Shown here piece by piece: positions 1 to 5,088 of a DNA stretch of 5,088 nucleotides. The stretch is from Bacteroidota bacterium (GTDB lineage Bacteria > Bacteroidota > Bacteroidia > Chitinophagales > Chitinophagaceae). The position numbers were made by a program, and so were the translations under genes. Each line of letters starts with the position of its first letter. Position 1 is the first letter of the stretch. The stretch is taken from the NCBI GenBank assembly GCA_023427575.1, contig JAEZAY010000003.1:1-5088 (forward strand). The letters run 5' to 3'. The notes beneath the pieces are model-generated. The model worked only from the letters and a program-made list of their open reading frames with translations. It was not told where the DNA came from and made no database searches.

Positions 1-3000
1 GTTTTACATTGAATGTACCTTCCGGAAGCAGTTCACTTACTGTATCATTTATTGGCTTTAAAACAGCCACGGTTGCCATCGGTAACCAGACCAACTTCAG
101 TATTTTACTGGAAGAAGATGCCTCGAATATGAATGAGGTGATCGTTACCGGTTATAGCTCCCAGAAAAGAGGGAATATAGTCGGGGCGGTTTCAGTGGTT
201 AAAGGTGAAGAACTGGCGGCAGTGCCTTCGGGAAACCCCGAGCAGCAATTACAGGGCCGGGCGCCGGGTGTTACTGTAATCACTTCTGGTCAGCCAGGTA
301 CAGTGAGCCAGGTTCGGATCCGTGGTTTTGGATCCTTCTCGGGAAATGAACCTTTATATGTGGTTGATGGGGTTCCTACGTTTAATATTGAATTTCTGAA
401 CGCTAATGATATTGAAAATACGACGGTATTAAAAGACGCGTCTTCCGCTTCCATTTATGGGGCAAGAGCTTCCGCCGGAGTTATTCTGATTACTACAAAA
501 AAAGGGAAATATTCACAGGGAAAACTGAATGTGCGCTACGATGTCAGTTACGGGATCAACCGTCCGGGGAAAGGACTTGACCTGCTTACCCCTCAACAGC
601 AGGCCGATCTTACCTGGGAGGCATTGAAAGCCGCCGGAAAAGATCTTACCCACCCCCAATATGGCACAGGTGCAACTCCCCGTTTGCCCGATTACCTGAA
701 AGCAGGTTCGAAATCGGGGTTGATGGCCGGAGATCCCGCCATCGATATGTCATTGTATAATATCAATTTTGATAAAGGGCCTATCTATCAGATCATCCGC
801 GCCAATAAACAGGGTACCGACTGGTATGATGAACTTACATCTGCCCAGCCTATCCAGAATCACACGCTTGGATTCAGCGGCGGAAACGAAAGTGCGCGCT
901 ATTATGCCGGCATCAGTTATTACGACGAAAAAGGAGTGGTGCTAAATACCCGCCTGAAAAAATATGGCCTGCGCCTCAACAGTGAATTCAAAGTGAAGGA
1001 ATTTATCCGCATCGGTCAGAACTTCCAGTTTACCTACGCTGAAAATCCTTCTATAGATGGTGCTGCCGCTGAAAATGATATCATGTTCGCGCTTACCATC
1101 AATCCGCTTATCCCTGCTTATGATGAGGGTGGCGGTTTTGCCGGAACCACTGCAACCGGCTTTAATAATTCTACCAATCCCGTGGCCCGGAGATACCGCG
1201 CCAAAGACAATAAAGGATTTGGATCCCTGCTCCAGGGAAATATTTATGCCGAAGTGGATTTCCTCAACCATTTCACGGCAAGAACGAGTTTCGGCGGAAT
1301 ATTCAATATGTTCCAGTCGAGATTTCTTAACTACCGCACCTACGAAAATTCTGAAAACGTAGGTAACTATACCTTCGGTGAAAACTCCGGTAACAGCGCC
1401 GGCTGGGTTTGGACCAACACCATTAAATATGCCCAGCAATTCGGCGATCATAATATCAGTTTTATCGGAGGGATTGAAGCCATTGCCGACGGATGGTTCA
1501 GGGGCTTGAACGGTTCTGGTTTGAACCCGTTCAGCATCAATCTTAACTATCTTACCATTACCAACACTGAAGTGTCGGGAAGGGTGGTAGGAAGTAATGG
1601 AAGTCCGCTCACCAAATTATACTCTCAGTTTGGCCAGGCCAACTATTCATATGCCGACCGTTACCTCTTAAGCGGTACGCTTAGAAGAGACGGAGCATCT
1701 GTTTTCGGCGAAGACAATAAGTATGGTATATTTCCCGCATTGTCTGCAGGCTGGAGAATTACCCAGGAAGAATTTATGCGCGATGTATCCTGGATGACCG
1801 AATTGAAAATTCGCGGGGGATGGGGTAAAATGGGTAACTCCCGGATCGGTTCCGCTAATGGGGTAAGTTCAGCCGGTTCGCAGGCAATCTTCGGATATGA
1901 TCTTTCCGGTACTCAAACCAGCACGGCTCCCGGTATTGCTTTAACAGGTATCGGTAACCCGGTGGCTAAATGGGAGGAGAACACTACCATTAACGTGGGT
2001 TTTGATGGTACTTTCTTTAATGGCCGTTTTGATGTTATTTTCGACTGGTATAAGAGAGAAACAAAGGATCTGCTTTTCCGCCAGGAAATCGCGGCTACTA
2101 TTGGAGGAACTGCCAGTGCGCCATTCGTTAATATCGGTACGATGGAGAACAAGGGGATCGATCTGATGCTTACCTATAAAAGCAGACCGGCCGATTTCCG
2201 GTTTGAAACCGACCTGATCTTTACCACTTATCGCAACAGGATTACCCGCGTATCCGATATCACCGATAATTTCGACGTTTCTTTCACCGGCCGGATTGGT
2301 GGTGGAATTGTACGCAACGAAGTAGGGCAGCCCGTATCTTCCTTTTTCGGGTATAAAGTGATTGGTTTATTCCAGGATGCCGATGAGGTTAGCAAATCGC
2401 CAACCCAATCAGAAGCTGCTCCCGGTCGCTTTAAATATGCCGATATCAATAATGACAATATCATTAATGATAATGACAGAACCTTTATCGGTAATCCAAA
2501 TTCAGACTTCAGCTATGGTTTGAATATACGCCTGATGTATAAGAATTTTGATATGGAGGCTCTGTTCTATGGAACCCAGGGTGGTCAGGCTTTGAACTTC
2601 ACAAAATGGTTTACTGATTTCTATCCTTCTTTTGCTGGTATTGGTAAATCTGCCCGGGTACTGGATGCATGGACTCCAAATAACAAGGATGCCGTTATTC
2701 CACGCTTTGAAGATGTATCTAACTTCAGCACGAATGCCGTACTGAATTCATATTATGTTGAAGATGCCTCCTACCTGCGTTTAAGAAGCGTTAAGCTGGG
2801 ATACAATATCCCAACCAGCGTTTTGAGCAGGGTTCAGCTTTCTTCCCTTAAATTATTTGTTCAGGCTACAAATCTGTTTACACTGACCGGCTATGACGGA
2901 ACGGATCCGGAAGTAAGTGGTGTAGACACCAACTTTGGGATTGATATAGGAAACTATCCTGCTAATAAGGGAATCATTTTTGGATTAAGCCTCGGACTGT

Positions 3001-3002
3001 AA
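1..3002 (+). CDS. susC: SusC/RagA-family TonB-dependent outer-membrane receptor, 5'-truncated by window edge
   Basis: Outer-membrane importer that moves a large nutrient, usually an oligosaccharide, into the periplasm using TonB energy. The frame is open from the first base, with 999 complete codons from position 3 to the TAA at 3000-3002. The TTG at 9 is an internal leucine codon, not a start. Residues are numbered from position 3. Residues 1-40 are the last strands of a carboxypeptidase-D-like regulatory domain. A TonB-box-like NEVIVTGY follows at 44-51, then the plug at about 55-169 with the family signature PLYVVDGVP (117-125) ending in TTKKGK. The barrel fills the rest, with family landmarks GTDWYDE (271-277), KWEENTT near 657, DLL (689-691), an EF-hand-like Asp/Asn loop (814-825) and SYLRLRSVKLGY from 923. 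Family members usually have 1,000-1,100 residues, so roughly 80-120 are missing, including the signal peptide. It pairs with the SusD-like gene 33 bases downstream. The symbol is family-level only; starch as substrate is not implied. Confidence 0.97.
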   Translation, partial: FTLNVPSGSSSLTVSFIGFKTATVAIGNQTNFSILLEEDASNMNEVIVTGYSSQKRGNIVGAVSVVKGEELAAVPSGNPEQQLQGRAPGVTVITSGQPGTVSQVRIRGFGSFSGNEPLYVVDGVPTFNIEFLNANDIENTTVLKDASSASIYGARASAGVILITTKKGKYSQGKLNVRYDVSYGINRPGKGLDLLTPQQQADLTWEALKAAGKDLTHPQYGTGATPRLPDYLKAGSKSGLMAGDPAIDMSLYNINFDKGPIYQIIRANKQGTDWYDELTSAQPIQNHTLGFSGGNESARYYAGISYYDEKGVVLNTRLKKYGLRLNSEFKVKEFIRIGQNFQFTYAENPSIDGAAAENDIMFALTINPLIPAYDEGGGFAGTTATGFNNSTNPVARRYRAKDNKGFGSLLQGNIYAEVDFLNHFTARTSFGGIFNMFQSRFLNYRTYENSENVGNYTFGENSGNSAGWVWTNTIKYAQQFGDHNISFIGGIEAIADGWFRGLNGSGLNPFSINLNYLTITNTEVSGRVVGSNGSPLTKLYSQFGQANYSYADRYLLSGTLRRDGASVFGEDNKYGIFPALSAGWRITQEEFMRDVSWMTELKIRGGWGKMGNSRIGSANGVSSAGSQAIFGYDLSGTQTSTAPGIALTGIGNPVAKWEENTTINVGFDGTFFNGRFDVIFDWYKRETKDLLFRQEIAATIGGTASAPFVNIGTMENKGIDLMLTYKSRPADFRFETDLIFTTYRNRITRVSDITDNFDVSFTGRIGGGIVRNEVGQPVSSFFGYKVIGLFQDADEVSKSPTQSEAAPGRFKYADINNDNIINDNDRTFIGNPNSDFSYGLNIRLMYKNFDMEALFYGTQGGQALNFTKWFTDFYPSFAGIGKSARVLDAWTPNNKDAVIPRFEDVSNFSTNAVLNSYYVEDASYLRLRSVKLGYNIPTSVLSRVQLSSLKLFVQATNLFTLTGYDGTDPEVSGVDTNFGIDIGNYPANKGIIFGLSLGL

Positions 3003-3035
3003 ACATTAGGTAGAAACTAAATAAACGAATGTATT
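3003..3035 (+). other. SusC-SusD spacer and SusD translation initiation region
   Basis: This AT-rich 33-base gap separates the SusC stop from the SusD ATG. It has no terminator-like hairpin and no TAnnTTTG-type Bacteroidota promoter element, so the two genes are probably co-transcribed. The only purine-rich SD-like bases (AGG at 3008-3010) lie about 25 bases before the ATG, too far for a normal Shine-Dalgarno. The A-rich leader just upstream of the start is typical of Bacteroidota, which rely little on SD pairing. The ATG at 3036 is chosen because it directly opens a good lipoprotein signal peptide. Confidence 0.6.
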
Positions 3036-4790
3036 ATGCGAAATATAAATTATAAAATCCTTACGGTTTGCTTCGCCGCAATCATCATGATTGGAGTGGC
3101 AGCCTGTAAGAAGAGTTTTCTTGAACAGGAAACCATCGGCCTTCTGACTGAGGCTGAACTACAGAGCAGTAAAGGCGCAAATCAATTACTGACCAGCACG
3201 TATTCCGCTATTAAAGGAATCGGTTGGGAAGGTGGCGGATCCAACTGGGTGTACGGAAGTATTGTGGGAATGGAAGCCAATAAAGGCTCCGATGCGGGTG
3301 ACCAGGCCGATATCAATCCAATCCAGCAGTACGCGCATCTTCCAGGTAACAACTACTTTAATGTTAAATGGAGATCGCTGTATGAAGGCATAGCCCGGGC
3401 TAATGCAACAATCCGGGTAACCACTGCACTAACCCAGGAACAAATTTCTGATGCCGATAAAAACCAGATCCTGGCCGAGGCAAGATTCTTAAGGGGCTTC
3501 TATCATCTGGATGCGAAAAAAATGTGGAACAAAATTCCATACGTAAATGAAAACGTAAAATATGGAACCGCCCTTGCCGATGTTTCCAATTCGGTAGATG
3601 CCTGGCCCATGATTATGGAAGATCTTGACTTTGCCCGGAAAACACTTACCCCCACGAAAGCCCAGGTTGGAAGGGTGAATAAATGGGCCGCTGAAGCTTT
3701 TTATGCGAAAGCCCTGCTGTTCCAGCAAAAATTTGCCGAAGCCTTACCGATTCTTACCGATGTAATCAATAATGGGGTTACTTCCGGAGGTATAAAATAC
3801 AATCTGTCGCCTTCATACCACGATCAGTTTAATGCGGATGCGGAAAATTTACCGACTACGCGGGCAGAATCAGTTTTCGCTTATGAAGCATCTATTAATG
3901 ATGGCTCCGGCGGACAAAATGCAAACTGGGAACATATCCTGAACTTTCCGCACAACAATGGTCCTGGCGGATGTTGCGGATTCTTCCAGCCTACATTCGA
4001 CTTTGTAATTTCATTCCGCACAACTGCGGCCGGTTTACCACTGCTGGATAATTCATACAACAGCCCTGCCAACCTGGTTAAAAATGATATGGGTCTTGAA
4101 GCGGCCGATGCCTTTACACCGGATGCCGGAAACCTCGATCCGCGTTTAGACTGGACTGTAGGGCGCCGGGGAATTCCATTCCTCGACTGGGGTCCACATC
4201 CCGGAAAATCCTGGATTCGCGATATGGGTAACGGTGGACCTTATACGCCGAAAAAAATGTCGTATTATCGGGAACAAACCGGAAAGCTGACAGATGGTAC
4301 AAGCTGGACCAGCGGGCTGACGGCCACCAATTATAAGCTGATGCGCTTCGCCGATGTATTGCTGATGGCTGCGGAAGCAGAAGCGGAAGCTGGAACACTG
4401 GCAAAGGCCACTGAATATGTAAACCGGGTTCGCCAGAGAGCATCCAATCCGGCTACATGGGTTAAGAATGGCGCTAACAATGCAGCGAATTATGTAATCG
4501 GAACCTATCCGGTATTTGCTGATAAAGATTACGCCAGAGCGGCTATCCGGATGGAAAGGAAACTCGAACTGGGTATGGAAGGCCACCGCTTTTTTGATCT
4601 GGTACGCTGGGGAATTGCCGAGCAGGAGATCGACCGGATGCTGGCAAATGAAAAATTGAAACTGGCTGCTGTTTATGGAAATGCTGATTTTGTATCGCCT
4701 AAACATCTCTACTTCCCAATTCCGCAAAGGCAGATCGATCTGCAACAGGAAGGAGGACAGTCCACTCTTGAACAAAATCCGGATTATTAA
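3036..4790 (+). CDS. susD: SusD/RagB-family nutrient-binding outer-membrane lipoprotein
   Basis: Surface lipoprotein that captures the nutrient and caps the SusC barrel. The 584-residue protein is complete, a little longer than the usual 450-580. A lipoprotein signal peptide spans residues 1-23, with a hydrophobic core about 8-20 and lipobox VAAC, lipidated Cys24. CKKSFLE then gives the usual SusD N-terminus. The N-terminal SusD-like domain, with TPR-type helices, covers about 25-240 and includes ARFLRGFY (149-156). The C-terminal SusD/RagB domain covers about 275-584. It includes GGCCGFF (311-317), LDPRLDWTVGRR, KLMRFADVLLMAAEA (434-448), the highly conserved RMERKLELGMEGHRFFDLVRWG block (505-526) and the family-typical C-terminus QNPDY. 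Cys313-Cys314 are the only cysteines of the mature protein besides Cys24. An Ala-Glu run (445-452) follows the FADVLL helix. There is no frameshift or internal stop. Regulation is probably shared with the SusC gene. The substrate is unknown; the symbol is family-level and does not imply starch. Confidence 0.97.
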   Translation: MRNINYKILTVCFAAIIMIGVAACKKSFLEQETIGLLTEAELQSSKGANQLLTSTYSAIKGIGWEGGGSNWVYGSIVGMEANKGSDAGDQADINPIQQYAHLPGNNYFNVKWRSLYEGIARANATIRVTTALTQEQISDADKNQILAEARFLRGFYHLDAKKMWNKIPYVNENVKYGTALADVSNSVDAWPMIMEDLDFARKTLTPTKAQVGRVNKWAAEAFYAKALLFQQKFAEALPILTDVINNGVTSGGIKYNLSPSYHDQFNADAENLPTTRAESVFAYEASINDGSGGQNANWEHILNFPHNNGPGGCCGFFQPTFDFVISFRTTAAGLPLLDNSYNSPANLVKNDMGLEAADAFTPDAGNLDPRLDWTVGRRGIPFLDWGPHPGKSWIRDMGNGGPYTPKKMSYYREQTGKLTDGTSWTSGLTATNYKLMRFADVLLMAAEAEAEAGTLAKATEYVNRVRQRASNPATWVKNGANNAANYVIGTYPVFADKDYARAAIRMERKLELGMEGHRFFDLVRWGIAEQEIDRMLANEKLKLAAVYGNADFVSPKHLYFPIPQRQIDLQQEGGQSTLEQNPDY

Positions 4791-4810
4791 TTATGGTTTT
4801 TATAATAAGA

Positions 4811-4841
4811 AAGGGGGCAAAGAAATTTGCCTCTTTTTTTT
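4811..4841 (+). terminator. Rho-independent terminator of the SusCD unit
   Basis: GGCAAA (4816-4821) pairs perfectly with TTTGCC (4826-4831) around a GAAA loop (4822-4825), a GNRA-type tetraloop. The stem can extend outward through G-U and G-C pairs (4813-4815 with 4832-4834) and then A-U pairs between the upstream A-rich side and the T run. Eight Ts (4834-4841) follow. The structure begins about 20 bases after the SusD TAA, so it closes the unit on the + strand. A-rich sequence on the left flank could give weak termination from the opposite strand too, but the T tract there would be interrupted. Confidence 0.9.
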
Positions 4842-5088
4842 GAGATGCATTACAAAATTTAGTTTCATTTCATCCTGTAGAAATAGTTAACATTTGGTCT
4901 GGGATCAATTCCTGTTACAAAACCTAAACTTAAAAAATAGCAATACCGTCAAAAGCTGGTTTGCATAAAAAAGATTTGGTTCCGGTTACTTTATTTTTCC
5001 CGTCGCAATTAAATAATTATCCTTCTTGAATATTCTTATCCGGAAAAAAAAGAAAAATTCATTTTATATCCTGATGGGGGTTCTGGGG
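4842..5088. other. AT-rich intergenic tail with no supportable gene
   Basis: These 247 bases after the terminator are visibly more AT-rich than the two genes, and stops are frequent in all six frames. No open frame has a credible start or a recognisable protein, and I see no tRNA, rRNA, tandem repeat, CRISPR array or transposon end. Promoter-like fragments occur (TTTG at 4893, 4960 and 4975; TATTTTTC at 4992-4999), but none shows the 17-23 base spacing with a good TAnnTTTG element. Frames on both strands are open only for a few codons at the right edge, so the direction of the next gene cannot be told. Confidence 0.7.

Noticed and set aside
9..11. TTG at position 9 as the start codon of the SusC gene
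   Set aside because: The frame is open to the left edge, and the codons before it (Phe, Thr) continue a beta-strand of the carboxypeptidase-D-like domain. A start here would lack the signal peptide an outer-membrane receptor needs.
942..1451. Minus-strand open frame of 169 codons inside the SusC gene
   Set aside because: It lies wholly opposite a strongly supported coding region, encodes nothing recognisable, and looks like a codon-bias shadow. The shorter frames at 1057-1362, 1913-2152 and 2228-2464 are rejected for the same reason.
2459..2472. 14-base perfect palindrome TATCATTAATGATA
   Set aside because: It sits inside the SusC coding region and comes from Asn/Asp/Ile codons of the EF-hand-like loop. 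There is no promoter nearby and no second copy seen.
3029..3055. Out-of-frame ATG 7 bases before the SusD ATG, giving an 8-residue mini-ORF over the start
   Set aside because: A leader peptide is conceivable, but such a short frame arises easily by chance in AT-rich sequence, and it has no ribosome-binding site or attenuator structure.
4146..4775. Minus-strand open frame of 209 codons inside the SusD gene
   Set aside because: It is antisense to the conserved C-terminal SusD domain, and its translation has no recognisable domain. It is a shadow frame, as are 3489-3728, 3881-4072 and 4114-4443.
4675..4890. Plus-strand frame of 71 codons overlapping the SusD 3' end
   Set aside because: It overlaps SusD out of frame and reads straight through the terminator hairpin and T run. 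Its product is low-complexity with no family resemblance.
4894..4968. Possible 24-codon ORF from a TTG after the terminator
   Set aside because: It has only a TTG start, no ribosome-binding site, and a composition matching the surrounding AT-rich spacer. Length is within chance expectation.
4960..4999. Promoter-like TTTG (4960 or 4975) with TACTTTAT (4987-4994) or TATTTTTC (4992-4999)
   Set aside because: The better -7 match (TATTTTTC) is 28 or 13 bases from the TTTG elements. The one at acceptable distance (23 bases) matches TAnnTTTG poorly. No downstream gene is visible to support it.
5074..5088. ATG at 5074 as the start of a downstream gene
   Set aside because: Only five codons (M-G-V-L-G) are visible before the edge, with no clear initiation signals. 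It could equally be non-coding or opposite a minus-strand gene.

Overview
The window looks like chromosomal DNA of a Bacteroidota member. It carries an adjacent SusC/RagA-type TonB-dependent receptor and SusD/RagB-type lipoprotein, an arrangement characteristic of that phylum. There is no purine-rich Shine-Dalgarno sequence close to the SusD start codon, as expected there. The style of both proteins (plug signature, a GGCCGFF loop in the SusD partner, a CKKSFLE lipoprotein N-terminus) fits environmental Chitinophagia, Sphingobacteriia or Cytophagia better than gut Bacteroides. That finer placement is an inference from memory of such proteins, not from a search.

Layout. Positions 1-3002 (+) hold the SusC-like outer-membrane receptor. 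It is cut at its 5' end by the window edge: the signal peptide and most of the N-terminal carboxypeptidase-D-like domain are missing, while the plug and the whole barrel are present. After a 33-base spacer, positions 3036-4790 (+) hold a complete SusD-like surface lipoprotein of 584 residues. A rho-independent terminator (hairpin at about 4811-4836, T run 4834-4841) begins about 20 bases after the SusD stop and closes the transcription unit. The last 247 bases (4842-5088) are AT-rich and contain no gene I can support.

How the genes work together. The SusD lipoprotein would sit as a lid on the extracellular face of the SusC barrel and capture an oligomeric nutrient, classically a glycan fragment. 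SusC would then import it, driven by TonB-ExbB-ExbD through the plug. No enzyme, sensor, sigma/anti-sigma pair or transporter lies in the window, so the substrate cannot be deduced. The terminator makes SusD the last gene of its unit; any enzymes of the locus would lie upstream or in another unit.

Novelty. I find no undescribed system here: this is a well-formed SusCD pair. The detail most worth a second look is the adjacent cysteine pair in SusD. These are the only cysteines in the mature lipoprotein apart from the lipidated one, and the visible part of SusC has none.
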